Origin: Streptacidiphilus rugosus AM-16
Lineage (GTDB): Bacteria > Actinomycetota > Actinomycetes > Streptomycetales > Streptomycetaceae
Direction: 5' to 3'
DNA length: 64,000 nucleotides
Assembly: GCF_000744655.1 (NCBI RefSeq)
Contig: NZ_JQMJ01000004.1
Coordinates: 4,588,001 to 4,652,000 of the forward strand
This document shows positions 48,834 to 57,943 of the stretch, one piece after another. Position 1 is the first letter of the stretch, and every line of letters begins with the position of its first letter. Under the pieces are notes generated by a model. That model was not told the DNA's origin, searched no databases, and was given only the letters and a program-made list of their open reading frames with translations. Position numbers and translations under genes: made by a program.

Positions 48834-50132
48834 GTGAACTGGCTCATCCACGACTACCGCGAGGACGACCTGGCCGCCGTCGTCCACCTGATCGACAGCA
48901 CGGCCGGACTCGGCCAGGAGTCCGTGTTCTCGCTGGCCGAGTGCATCGCCGCGCTGACCTCGCGGCAGCCCGCCGTGGTGGCCGTGCACGACGGCATGCC
49001 GATCGGGGCCGCGCTGGCGCAGGTCGCGGGCGGCGGCGAGCGCGCCTGGGTGATGCGGATCGCGATCGCCCCCGCCTGGCGCGGCCGCGGCCTGCCGAGC
49101 GCGCTGCTGCGCGAGCTGGAGCGGCGGCTGGTGGACGCGCGGGTGCGCCGGATCGCCTACGTGCTGCCCGAGGAGGAGCTGCTCGGCGAGGGGCTGCGCA
49201 ATGCCGGCTACGAACGCCGTCCGGCCGCCGCGTACTTCGAGAAGACCGAGCCGGCCGCCGGCTCCGCGGCGGGCTCGCTGGAGGAGCTCGGCGGACGGGT
49301 GCTGAGCGGGGACCTCTGGCACCAGGTCGCCGGGATGACCGCGGAGAAGGACCTGATCGAGCGCCGGATCGTGCTGCCGCTCGCCGAGCCGGAGCGCGCC
49401 GCCCGGCACGGGGTGAGGCCGCCGCGTGCGATCACCCTCTTCGGGCCGCCCGGCACCGGCAAGACCACCTTCGCCCGCGCCATCGCCTCCCGCCTCGGCT
49501 GGCCCTTCGTCGAGCTGCTGCCCTCCCGACTGGCCGACGAGGGCAATCTGGCCGCGGCGCTGCGCAGCGCGTTCCACCGGATCGGCGAACTGGAACGGGT
49601 GCTGGTCTTCATCGACGAGGTCGAGGAGATCGCCCCGGTGCGCGGCGAGGCCGGGGCGGGCGGCGCGGGCGCGGCCGGGGGCGGCCTGCACGCCATGCAC
49701 GGGGTGACCAACGAACTGCTCAAGCTGATCCCGGGCTTCCGCGAGCGCGACGGCAGGCTGCTGGTCTGCGCGACCAACTCGGTGCGCTCGATCGATCCCG
49801 CGTTCCTGCGCACCGGCCGCTTCGACTACGTCATCCCGATCGGCACCCCGGACGACGCCGCGCGCGCGGCGATCTGGTCCCGCTACGCGCCCGCGCTCGG
49901 CCGGACCGACGTGGACGTGGCCGCGCTCGTCGCGGCGAGCGAGCGCTTCTCCCCCGCCGACATCGAGCACGCCGCGCGGCTGGCTGCGCAGACCGCGTTC
50001 GAGCGGGACGACGCGGAGGCCGGGGCGAGCACGGCCGACTATCTGGACGCGATCGCCGCCAGCCGACCCACCGTCACCACCGCGATGGTCGAGGCCTTCC
50101 GCGCCGACATCGGCTCCCACGCCCGGCTGTGA
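48834..50132 (+). CDS. GNAT acetyltransferase - AAA ATPase fusion protein
   Basis: A 432-residue fusion. The N-terminal GNAT domain (about 1-140) has the acetyl-CoA motif APAWRGRGLPSALL. The C-terminal AAA+ domain (about 165-425) has Walker A GPPGTGKTTFA, Walker B VLVFIDEVEEI, a sensor ATNSV and an arginine finger in FLRTGRFD. The ATPase resembles the FtsH/proteasome-ATPase group without a protease. An ATP-driven acetylation or remodelling role is only a guess. The GTG at 48834 has GAGGAGAAGAGGG upstream and starts the GNAT fold exactly. Confidence 0.85.
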   Translation: MNWLIHDYREDDLAAVVHLIDSTAGLGQESVFSLAECIAALTSRQPAVVAVHDGMPIGAALAQVAGGGERAWVMRIAIAPAWRGRGLPSALLRELERRLVDARVRRIAYVLPEEELLGEGLRNAGYERRPAAAYFEKTEPAAGSAAGSLEELGGRVLSGDLWHQVAGMTAEKDLIERRIVLPLAEPERAARHGVRPPRAITLFGPPGTGKTTFARAIASRLGWPFVELLPSRLADEGNLAAALRSAFHRIGELERVLVFIDEVEEIAPVRGEAGAGGAGAAGGGLHAMHGVTNELLKLIPGFRERDGRLLVCATNSVRSIDPAFLRTGRFDYVIPIGTPDDAARAAIWSRYAPALGRTDVDVAALVAASERFSPADIEHAARLAAQTAFERDDAEAGASTADYLDAIAASRPTVTTAMVEAFRADIGSHARL

Positions 50133-50158
50133 GCGGTGGGGCGACAGTTACTGTTTGG

Positions 50159-50175
50159 TAACGAGTCTGGTCCAA
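50159..50175 (+). promoter_or_regulatory. Promoter element shared with the second phospholipase gene
   Basis: TAACGAGTCTGGTCCAA lies 106 bp upstream of the phospholipase start and recurs exactly at 57800-57816 on the other strand, 103 bp from the paralogue. Downstream, GTTTCACCCCG resembles a PhoP-box half-site (GTTCACC-type). Confidence 0.55.
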
Positions 50176-50281
50176 GCGTTCGCTTTGTTTCACCCCGCTG
50201 CCACTTTGTTACCGGCCGGTTGTCATCTGACTGGTCGAGATTCCCTGGGTTGGAGTTGCGTCTCTCGTTCCGGAGGCCTCA

Positions 50282-52342
50282 GTGGCGCCCGTCACTCGTC
50301 GTACGTTTCTCGGTTCCGCCGCCGCGCTCGGCGCGGCGCTCGGGCTGGAGTCCCTGCCAGGCACAGCCGCCCGCGCGTCGGCGGCGACCACCGGCACCAT
50401 CACCGACGTCAAGCACGTCGTCGTGCTGATGCAGGAGAACCGCAGCTTCGACCACTACTTCGGCATGCTGAAGGGCGTGCGCGGCTTCGGCGACCGCGCC
50501 ACCGTCCAGCTGTCGGGCGGAAACAGCGTCTTCAACCAGCCCAACGGCAGCGGACGCCAGTACCCGTGGCAGCTCAGTGCCACCAGCACCTGGTGGTGGG
50601 GGGTCAGCAAGGAGCAGCTGGCGCAGTGCGACGGCTCCCTGGACCACTCCTGGTCGACGCAGCACTCGGCCTGGAACAACGGCAAGATGGACAACTGGGT
50701 CTCCGCCAAGAACTCGGTGCGCACCCTCGGGTTCATGGCCCGCAACGACATCCCGTTCCACTACGCGCTCGCCGACAACTACACCATCTGCGACGCGTAC
50801 CACTGCTCGATCCTGTCGGCGACCGGCCCGAACCGCACCTACCTGTGGTCCGGTCAGATCGACCCCTCCGGCGCGGCCGGCGGCCCCGCCTACGACGGCG
50901 GCTCGGAGTCCGGGCTCAAGTGGCAGACCTACGCCGAGGCCCTGCAGAACGCCGGGATGAGCTGGCGGGTCTACCAGAACGCGAGCGACAACTACGGCGA
51001 CAACGCACTGGCCTACTTCAACCAGTTCACCAGCGCGGCGTCCGGCAGCCCGCTGGCCCAGCACGGCATGGGCTCGGTGCCGTCCACCGGCTCCACCCCC
51101 GACGACATCGCCGCCGCCATCAAGGCCGACGCGCTGGCCGGCACCCTGCCGCAGGTCAGCTGGGTCGTCTCGAACCAGCTGTTCTCCGAGCACCCGGACG
51201 GGCCGCCGGAGAACGGCGCGCACTTCGTCAACCTGGTGATCCAGGCGCTGGCCGCCAACCCTGACGTCTTCAACTCGACGGTGCTGTTCCTCAACTACGA
51301 CGAGAACGACGGCTTCTTCGACCACGTCCCGCCGCCCGTCGCGCCGTCCGGCACGGCCGGGGAGTTCTACTCCGGCACCAACATCGGCCTGGGCTTCCGG
51401 GTCCCGATGATCATCGTCTCGCCGTGGACCCGCGGCGGCTGGGTCGACTCCCAGGTCTACGACCACACCTCCGTGCTGCGGTTCCTGGAGACCTGGACCG
51501 CGGCCATCGGCACCCCGGCGGCCTGCCCCAACATCTCCACCTGGCGCCGCCAGGTCTGCGGCGACCTCACCGGCGCGTTCGACTTCGCCAACCCGGTCTA
51601 CGGGCTGCCCTCGCTCCCCGACACCAGCGCCACCATCAGCCAGGCCACCGCCAACCTGCAGATCAACCCGGCACCCGGCACCAACTCCCTGCCCGTGCAG
51701 GAGTCCGGCACCAGGCCCGCCCGCGCGCTGCCGTACCAGCCCAACGCCTGGGTGGACCGGATCGAGTACGACGCCAACGGCAAGACCCTGCTCTGGATCG
51801 ACATGGCCAACCAGGGCGCCCAGGCCACCGCCTACGCGCACTACTCCATCTACGCCAACGCCTACCGCACCGGCGGCCCCTGGCAGTACACCGTCGCACC
51901 GTCGAGCAACGGGACCGACGGCACGGCCACCGACTTCTTCAACATCGGCACCGGTTTCGGCGACGGGGCGTACGACCTCACCTGCCTCGGACCGAACCGC
52001 TTCCTGCGCCGCTTCACCGGCAACGCGACCACCGCCGGCAAGAGCTGCGAGGCCACCACGTCCTACGCGCCGGCGCCCAACACCGGCAAGGAGGCCGTCT
52101 GGTTCACCATGACCAACACCGGCTCCAGCGCGGTGACCTTCACCATCACCTCGACCAACTACCGCACCGACGGCCCCTGGACCTACCAGGTCGGCGCCGG
52201 GGCGACGGTCTCCGACTACTTCAACGCGGTGGCGTACAGCAACGGCTGGTACGACTTCACCGTCACGGTCAGCGGGGACTCGAGCTGGAGCCGCCGGGCG
52301 ACCGGCCACATCGAGACCGGCGGCGCGAGCGTCAGCGGCTGA
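50282..52342 (+). CDS. Phosphocholine-specific phospholipase C (Tat-exported), copy 1
   Basis: A 686-residue secreted phosphoesterase. The N-terminus has the twin-arginine motif TRRTFLGS and a hydrophobic stretch ending near AARASA. The catalytic domain of the acid-phosphatase/alkaline-phosphatase superfamily starts with VVVLMQENRSFDHYFG and contains NYDENDGFFDHVPPP and FRVPMIIVSPW. Two beta-rich C-terminal domains with GPWQYTVAPS and GPWTYQVGAG repeats follow, as in Pseudomonas PlcN-like enzymes. It releases phosphocholine from lipids outside the cell. A GTG start with GGAGG 6 nt upstream. Its stop overlaps the convergent SpoIIE-type gene. Confidence 0.93.
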   Translation: MAPVTRRTFLGSAAALGAALGLESLPGTAARASAATTGTITDVKHVVVLMQENRSFDHYFGMLKGVRGFGDRATVQLSGGNSVFNQPNGSGRQYPWQLSATSTWWWGVSKEQLAQCDGSLDHSWSTQHSAWNNGKMDNWVSAKNSVRTLGFMARNDIPFHYALADNYTICDAYHCSILSATGPNRTYLWSGQIDPSGAAGGPAYDGGSESGLKWQTYAEALQNAGMSWRVYQNASDNYGDNALAYFNQFTSAASGSPLAQHGMGSVPSTGSTPDDIAAAIKADALAGTLPQVSWVVSNQLFSEHPDGPPENGAHFVNLVIQALAANPDVFNSTVLFLNYDENDGFFDHVPPPVAPSGTAGEFYSGTNIGLGFRVPMIIVSPWTRGGWVDSQVYDHTSVLRFLETWTAAIGTPAACPNISTWRRQVCGDLTGAFDFANPVYGLPSLPDTSATISQATANLQINPAPGTNSLPVQESGTRPARALPYQPNAWVDRIEYDANGKTLLWIDMANQGAQATAYAHYSIYANAYRTGGPWQYTVAPSSNGTDGTATDFFNIGTGFGDGAYDLTCLGPNRFLRRFTGNATTAGKSCEATTSYAPAPNTGKEAVWFTMTNTGSSAVTFTITSTNYRTDGPWTYQVGAGATVSDYFNAVAYSNGWYDFTVTVSGDSSWSRRATGHIETGGASVSG

Positions 52343-53507
52343 TCGCCATCAGGGCGAGGTCGTCCTGCCGGCGCTCGGAGTACGCGGCGAGGTCGTCGCC
52401 GAGGAAGGCGACGACCTTCGCCGGGGAGCACTCCGGCGCGCCGGCGGGGAACCGCTCCGCCAGGCGCGAGCGCAACGGGTAGAAGCGGCCCTCGGTGTCG
52501 CGGGCCTCGCTCGCGCCGTCGGTGTAGAGGAGCACGACCTCCTCGGGGCGGAGCCGGTGCCGGATCGCGGCGCCGGCCTCGGCCCCGCCCGGGGCGCCGG
52601 GGCCGGCGCCCGGCACAGCGGCGTCGCCCAGGTCGCCCGGGTCGCCCGGGTCGCCCAGGTCGCCGAAGCCGAGCGGGAGCGCGGCGGGCGTGCGCAGCTT
52701 CCTGACCGCGCCGTCCGCGACCAGCAGCGGGTCCAGGTGGCCCCGGTTGACGACGGTGAGCCCGCCGTCGGGGTCGTACTGGACCAGGATCGCGGTGGCG
52801 AAGAGCTCCCCGTCGCCCGTCAGGGCGGCCTCGCGCAGCAGCCGCCGGTCCATCCGGGCGGCGACCTCCGCGAGGTCGCCGCACTCGTGCGCGGCCTCGC
52901 GGAAGGCGCTCAACACGGCCGAGACCGTCTCCACCGCCGTCAGACCCTTGCCACGCACGTCGCCGACCAGCGCCCGGCAGCCGAACGGCGTCATGGCCAG
53001 GTCGTACAGGTCGCCGCTGATCGGCGTGCCGTCCTCGGCCGGCCGGTAGAGCGCCGCGGTCCGCAGCTCGCCGACGCGCTCGGGCACCGGCCGCAGCAGG
53101 GTGTGCTGAAGTGCCTCCGCGACGGACCTGGCCGCGACGAGGTCGCGGAACTGCCGACGGCGCTGCCGCGCCAGGGCGGCCGAGACCACGGCGACCATGC
53201 CGGTGACCGCGTAGGCCATCAGGTGGTGCTGCTCGGCGGCGTGGCCCTCGGGAAGCGCGACGAGCACCTGCAGCGCCAACGAGACCACGGCCATCGGCCA
53301 GATGACCCGCGGCCTGCTGGAGAACGCGGCGAAGGCCGGCAGCGCGATGAAGAGGAAGCCGATGGCGAAGTAGTTCGCCGGCGTGGCCTGCAGCGCCAGG
53401 CCGACGGCGACGAGCGCGAACGGCAGCGCCCTGACCCACCTCGGCGGGGTCGGGACCTCACCGAGATGCGCGGTCAGGCGGCTGGACGGAGCTGGAACCA
53501 CACCCAT
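52332..53507 (-). CDS. Membrane-anchored SpoIIE-family PP2C phosphatase
   Basis: A 391-residue protein. Three to four hydrophobic helices (about residues 25-120) precede a basic linker and a PP2C-like SpoIIE domain with ISGDLYDL, GDVRGKG, NRGHLDPLL and YTDGASEARD, which carry the metal-binding aspartates. Such phosphatases act on anti-anti-sigma factors. The adjacent anti-sigma-type ATPase overlaps it by 34 nt, so the two probably form one switch. GGAGGAGG lies 5 nt before the ATG. A run of GDP/GDLGDP repeats lies in the middle of the catalytic domain. Confidence 0.88.
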   Translation of the reverse strand: MGVVPAPSSRLTAHLGEVPTPPRWVRALPFALVAVGLALQATPANYFAIGFLFIALPAFAAFSSRPRVIWPMAVVSLALQVLVALPEGHAAEQHHLMAYAVTGMVAVVSAALARQRRRQFRDLVAARSVAEALQHTLLRPVPERVGELRTAALYRPAEDGTPISGDLYDLAMTPFGCRALVGDVRGKGLTAVETVSAVLSAFREAAHECGDLAEVAARMDRRLLREAALTGDGELFATAILVQYDPDGGLTVVNRGHLDPLLVADGAVRKLRTPAALPLGFGDLGDPGDPGDLGDAAVPGAGPGAPGGAEAGAAIRHRLRPEEVVLLYTDGASEARDTEGRFYPLRSRLAERFPAGAPECSPAKVVAFLGDDLAAYSERRQDDLALMAISR

Positions 53508-53905
53508 TTGCCGTCCTCCTCCCGCTCGCAGCCCCACTCGTCGCTGAGCGCCCTGATCAGGTCCAGCCCCCGCCCCGACTCGGCGATCTCGGCCTTCTCG
53601 TCCCACGGCGGGAGCTCCGCCACGATGCGGGGTTCGGGCAGCCGGGCCCGGGGGTCGGTGTCGAAGACGGCGCAGTACATGGTCCCTGTGCTGCCGTCGA
53701 CCGCGAGCTCGACGGTGACCTGCGTGCCGATCGTGTGCTCGACGGCGTTGGCGACCGCCTCGGTGACCAGCAGCTGTCCCCGGTCGGCGACGTCCTGGTC
53801 GTGCGAGGCGGCGAGCGCGGCGACGGTGTGACGGGCCTGTGAGGCGGCGCGCGCGTGACGGGGCAGCCGCAGGATCGCGGCCGACGTGCGGGCGTGCGCG
53901 TTCAT
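53474..53905 (-). CDS. Anti-sigma-factor-type ATP-binding protein (HATPase_c)
   Basis: A 143-residue GHKL ATPase of the SpoIIAB/RsbW-like group, very common in Streptomyces. The N box reads LVTEAVANAVEHT and the G1 box SGRGLDLI. It may bind a sigma factor or phosphorylate an anti-sigma antagonist, opposed by the phosphatase encoded downstream. A good GAGGGGA site precedes the ATG at 53905. Confidence 0.87.
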   Translation of the reverse strand: MNAHARTSAAILRLPRHARAASQARHTVAALAASHDQDVADRGQLLVTEAVANAVEHTIGTQVTVELAVDGSTGTMYCAVFDTDPRARLPEPRIVAELPPWDEKAEIAESGRGLDLIRALSDEWGCEREEDGKWVWFQLRPAA

Positions 53906-54156
53906 CTCGTTCCCCTCGGCATGACGGGTGTCGGCGGTGCGGGATTCGGTGTCGAGCTCGGGGAGGAGCGACGACGGGGCACCACCTCGCCGACGCCGCT
54001 CCCCCTGCCACCGAGCCTAGGCAGGGCGGCCCCGCGGGTGGCCGTGCCCAAAGCCGCCCGTCCGACGGCCGAAGGTGTGCCGCGTCCTGGGACCAAGGTC
54101 CGGTCGCCAGGGCGGTTCCTCGCGCCCCTTGAGGCCCGTCTCGCTACGCTTTCGAT

Positions 54157-55638
54157 ATGGCTGCCGGTCTGCGGTTTTCCAGCGGGCCCGGGCGGTGGGT
54201 GCTCGCGGCCACCGTGCTGGGGTCCGCGCTGGCGTCGATCGACGCGACCGTCGTCGGGATCGCGCTGCCCGCGATCGGACGGGACTTCGGGGTCGGCCTG
54301 GCCGGTCTGCAGTGGGTGGTCACCGCGTACACCCTCACCCTCGCGGGCCTGCTGCTCGTGGCCGGCTCGCTCGGCGACCGCTTCGGCCGCAAACGCTGCT
54401 TCCTGATCGGCGTCGTCTGGTTCGCGCTCGCCTCCCTGCTCTGCGGGCTCGCCCCGAACGCGCCGACCCTGATCGGCGCCCGTGCGCTGCAGGGCGTCGG
54501 CGCCGCCCTGCTGACGCCGGGGAGCCTCGCGATCCTTGAGGCCTCGTTCGTACCCGAGGACCGGTCACGGGCGATCGGGGCGTGGTCGGGGCTGAGCGGG
54601 GTCGGCACCGCCATCGGGCCGTTCCTCGGCGGCTGGCTGGTGCAGGCCGTCTCCTGGCGGCTGATCTTCGTGATCAATCTTCCGATCGCCGTGCTCGTGG
54701 TGCTGCTGGCCCTGCGGCACGTGCCCGAGTCCCGCGATCCGCGGTCCCTCGGCGCACGCATCGACGTCGTCGGCGGACTGCTGGTCACCCTGGGGCTCGT
54801 CGGCCTCACCTACGGCCTGATCGAGGGGCCGTCCAGCGGCTGGCAGAGCGGCAGCGTGGTCGCCGCGCTCGTCGGCGGCGTGCTGCTGCTGGCCGCGTTC
54901 GCCTGGTGGGAGGGGCGGACCCCGGCGCCCATGCTGCCGCTCTCGCTCTTCGCCTCGCGGCAGTTCACCGCCACCAACGTGGTGACCTTCGTGCTGTACG
55001 GGGCCTTGGGCGGCGTGCTGTTCCTGCTGCCGATCCAGCTCCAGCAGGTCTCCGGCTACACCGCGCTGCAGGCCGGCGTCTCACTGCTGCCGCTCACGCT
55101 GATGATGCTGCTGTTCTCCGCCCGCTCGGGCGCGCTCGCGGCGCGGATCGGGCCGCGGCTGCAGATGAGCGTCGGGCCGTGCCTGGTCGGCCTGGGCATC
55201 GCGCTGCTGACGGCGGTCAACGGCTCGGGCACCTACGTCGTCGAGGTGCTGCCCGCGGTGCTGGTGCTGGGCCTCGGGCTGGCCGCGACCGTCGCGCCGC
55301 TGACGTCCACCGCGCTCTCCTCCGCCCCGGCCGAGCACGCCGGGATCGCCTCGGCCGTCAACAACGACGTCGCCCGCGCCGCCGGGCTGATCGCGGTCGC
55401 GGTGCTCCCCGCCCTGGCCGGGATCACGGGCTCCGCGTACCTGCATCCCGCCGAGTTCTCCGCGGGATTCCACCGCGCCTCGCTGATCTCGGGCGCGCTG
55501 TGCGTGCTCAGCGGCCTGCTGGCCGCGGCGCTTATCCGCAATCCCGTCCGCGCGAAGCGGCCGGAGACCGAGGAGGAAGCGCCGCAGCACAGCTGTGGCC
55601 TGGACGCGCCGCCGCGTCAGGGCGGCGGCAGCGCCTGA
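54157..55638 (+). CDS. DHA2-family MFS drug exporter (EmrB/QacA type)
   Basis: A 493-residue protein with about fourteen hydrophobic segments. Typical motifs are ASIDATVVGIALPAIG in helix 1, GSLGDRFGRKR in the first cytoplasmic loop and GxGTAIGPFLGG in helix 5. It should be a proton-driven exporter of lipophilic drugs. Its stop abuts the stop of phospholipase copy 2 on the other strand with no gap. No regulator gene is directly attached. Confidence 0.9.
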   Translation: MAAGLRFSSGPGRWVLAATVLGSALASIDATVVGIALPAIGRDFGVGLAGLQWVVTAYTLTLAGLLLVAGSLGDRFGRKRCFLIGVVWFALASLLCGLAPNAPTLIGARALQGVGAALLTPGSLAILEASFVPEDRSRAIGAWSGLSGVGTAIGPFLGGWLVQAVSWRLIFVINLPIAVLVVLLALRHVPESRDPRSLGARIDVVGGLLVTLGLVGLTYGLIEGPSSGWQSGSVVAALVGGVLLLAAFAWWEGRTPAPMLPLSLFASRQFTATNVVTFVLYGALGGVLFLLPIQLQQVSGYTALQAGVSLLPLTLMMLLFSARSGALAARIGPRLQMSVGPCLVGLGIALLTAVNGSGTYVVEVLPAVLVLGLGLAATVAPLTSTALSSAPAEHAGIASAVNNDVARAAGLIAVAVLPALAGITGSAYLHPAEFSAGFHRASLISGALCVLSGLLAAALIRNPVRAKRPETEEEAPQHSCGLDAPPRQGGGSA

Positions 55639-57696
55639 TCAGCCGCTGACGCTCGCGCTGCCGGTCTCGATGTGGCCGGTGACGCGGCGGCTCCAGCTGG
55701 AGTCGCCGCTGACGGTGACCGTGAAGTCGTACCAGCCGTTCTGGTAGGCGACGGCGTTGAAGTAGTCGGAGACCGTCGTCCCGGCGGCGACCTGGTAGGT
55801 CCAGGGCCCGTCGGTGCGGTAGTTGTTCGAGGTGATGGTGAAGGTGACGGCGCTGGTTCCGGTGTTGGTCATGTTGACGTACAGCGCCTCCTTGCCGGTG
55901 CTCGGAGCCACCGCGTAACTCGTGGTCGCCTCGCAGGACTTGCCCGCCGCCGTGGTGTTGCCGGTGAAGCGGCGCAGGAAGCGGTTGGGGCCGACGCAGG
56001 TGAGGTCGTACTTGCCGGCGCCGTAGTTGGTGCCGACGTTGAAGAAGTCGGTGGCCGTGCCGTCGGTCCCGTTGCTCGACGGTGCGACGGTGTACTGCCA
56101 GGGGCCGCCGGTGCGGTAGGCGTTGGCGTAGATGGAGTAGTGCGCGTAGGCGGTGGCCTGGGCGCCCTGGTTGGCCATCTTGATCCAGACCAGCGTCTTG
56201 CCGCCCGAGTCGAACTCGATGTGGTCGACCCACGCGTTCGGCTGGTAGGGCAGCGCCCGGGCGGGCTTCGTGCCGGACTCCTGCACGGGCAGGGCGTTGT
56301 TCGTCGGCGCGGGGTTGGGCAGCGGGTCGCAGTTGGACTGGCCGAAGACGGCGCCGGTGGCGGGCAGTGAGGGCAGGCCGTAGACCGGGTTGGCGAAGTC
56401 GAACGCGTCGGTGAGGTCGCCGCAGACCTGGCGGCGCCAGGCGGAGATGTTGGGGCAGACGGCCGGGGTGCCCAGCGCGGCGGTCCAGGTCTCCAGGAAG
56501 CGGATGACCGAGGTGTGGTCGTAGACCTGGGAGTCGACGAAGCCGCCACGGGTCCACGGCGAGGCGATGATCATCGGGACCCGGAAGCCCAGGCCGATGT
56601 TGGTGCCGGAGTAGAACTCGGCGGCGGTGCCGGAGGGTGCGGCCGGCGGCGGCACGTGGTCGAAGAAGCCGTCGTTCTCGTCGTAGTTGAGGAACAGCAC
56701 GGTCGAGTCGAAGGTGGCCGAGTCGGCGGCGAGCGCCTGGATCACCAGGTTGACGAAGTGCGCGCCGTCGTTCGGCGGGCCGTCCGGGTGCTCGGAGAAG
56801 GCCTGGTTGGCGACCACCCAGGAGACCTGCGGCAGGGTGCCCGCGAGCGCGTCGGCCTTGATGGCGGCGGCGATGTCGTCGGGGGTGGAGCCGGTGGACG
56901 GCACCGAGCCCATGCCCCGCTGGTAGAGCGGGCTGCCGGTGGCGGCGCCGGTGAACTGCTTGAAGTAGGCCAGGCCGTTGTCGCCGAAGTTGTCGTTCGC
57001 GTTCTGGTAGACCTTCCAGCTCACGCCGGCGTTCTGCAGCGCCTCGGCGTAGGTCTGCCAGGAGAGGCCGGACTCGGAGCCGCCGTCGTAGGCCGCACCG
57101 CCCGCGGTGCCTGCCGGGTCGATCCAACCCGACCACAGGTAGGTGCGGTTCGGGCCGGTCGCGGACAGGATCGAGCAGTGGTACGCGTCGCAGATGGTGT
57201 ACGCGTCGGCCAGCGCGTAGTGGAAGGGGATGTCGCCGCGCGAGAGGTAGCCCATCGTGCGGTTGGTGCCCTTGGCGGAGACCCAGGAGTCCATCTTGCC
57301 GTTGTTCCACGCCTTGTGCTGCGTGGACCAGGAGTGGTCGAGCGAGCCGTCGCACTGGGCGATGGTCTCCCCGGTCTGCCCCGAGGCGGGGGCGGTCGCG
57401 CTCATCTGCCACGGGTACTGGCGTCCGCTGCCGTTGGGCTGGTTGAAGACGCTGTAGCCCCCGGACAGCTGGACGGTGGCGCGGTCGCCGAACCCGCGCA
57501 CGCCCTTCAGCATGCCGAAGTAGTGGTCGAAGCTGCGGTTCTCCTGCATCAGCACGACGACGTGCTTGACGTCGGTGATCGTGCCGGTGGTCGCCGCCTC
57601 GGCGCGCGGTGCGCTGCCGGGCAGGGACTCCAGGCCCAGGGCCGCGCCGAGCGCGGCGGCGGAACCGAGGAAGGTACGACGGGTGACGGGCGCCAC
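55639..57696 (-). CDS. Phosphocholine-specific phospholipase C (Tat-exported), copy 2
   Basis: A 685-residue paralogue of the gene at 50282, in opposite orientation, with the same Tat signal TRRTFLGSAAALGAALGLES, the same catalytic motifs and the same two C-terminal beta domains. Long stretches are identical in sequence, and differences cluster around the insert after RQYPWQ (ATAPASGQTGET here) and before the first C-terminal domain. It also starts with GTG and has GGAGGA 6 nt upstream. The conserved promoter element lies 103 bp upstream. Confidence 0.93.
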   Translation of the reverse strand: MAPVTRRTFLGSAAALGAALGLESLPGSAPRAEAATTGTITDVKHVVVLMQENRSFDHYFGMLKGVRGFGDRATVQLSGGYSVFNQPNGSGRQYPWQMSATAPASGQTGETIAQCDGSLDHSWSTQHKAWNNGKMDSWVSAKGTNRTMGYLSRGDIPFHYALADAYTICDAYHCSILSATGPNRTYLWSGWIDPAGTAGGAAYDGGSESGLSWQTYAEALQNAGVSWKVYQNANDNFGDNGLAYFKQFTGAATGSPLYQRGMGSVPSTGSTPDDIAAAIKADALAGTLPQVSWVVANQAFSEHPDGPPNDGAHFVNLVIQALAADSATFDSTVLFLNYDENDGFFDHVPPPAAPSGTAAEFYSGTNIGLGFRVPMIIASPWTRGGFVDSQVYDHTSVIRFLETWTAALGTPAVCPNISAWRRQVCGDLTDAFDFANPVYGLPSLPATGAVFGQSNCDPLPNPAPTNNALPVQESGTKPARALPYQPNAWVDHIEFDSGGKTLVWIKMANQGAQATAYAHYSIYANAYRTGGPWQYTVAPSSNGTDGTATDFFNVGTNYGAGKYDLTCVGPNRFLRRFTGNTTAAGKSCEATTSYAVAPSTGKEALYVNMTNTGTSAVTFTITSNNYRTDGPWTYQVAAGTTVSDYFNAVAYQNGWYDFTVTVSGDSSWSRRVTGHIETGSASVSG

Positions 57697-57799
57697 GAGA
57701 GTCCTCCGGAGCGAGAGAGTTCGACGTGGGGACTATGGGGCGCGCAAGTGTCCTGAGCCCCCGCCCAAGGTGGCAGGGACATGAAGCGGAGCCTACTGT

Positions 57800-57816
57800 T
57801 TGGACCAGACTCGTTA
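57800..57816 (-). promoter_or_regulatory. Promoter element shared with phospholipase copy 1
   Basis: On the minus strand this reads TAACGAGTCTGGTCCAA, identical over 17 bases to 50159-50175 and at nearly the same distance from the start codon, while much of the intervening leader has diverged. Confidence 0.55.
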
Positions 57817-57877
57817 TCAGTTTGTGATGTTCTGCTCCCCCACCCCCGTCCGCAGCTCCACCCCCGCGCGATCGGAA

Positions 57878-57895
57878 TACCTTCCGAGGAAGGTA
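57878..57895. promoter_or_regulatory. Palindromic operator upstream of the Bcr/CflA pump
   Basis: TACCTTCCGAGGAAGGTA has perfect 8-bp arms around a GA centre and lies 49 bp before the pump's start, as expected for a repressor operator (TetR or MarR type). No cognate regulator is obvious next to it. Confidence 0.6.
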
Positions 57896-57943
57896 GTGTT
57901 GTGCCTTCGAGCGACCGCACCGACCCGCAGGGAGCCTTCCGAC

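Noticed and set aside
52620..52670. A short CGCCCGGGTCG-like repeat as a CRISPR or mobile-element signal
   Set aside because: It is an in-frame Gly-Asp-Pro/Leu repeat inside the SpoIIE phosphatase, not an array with spacers.
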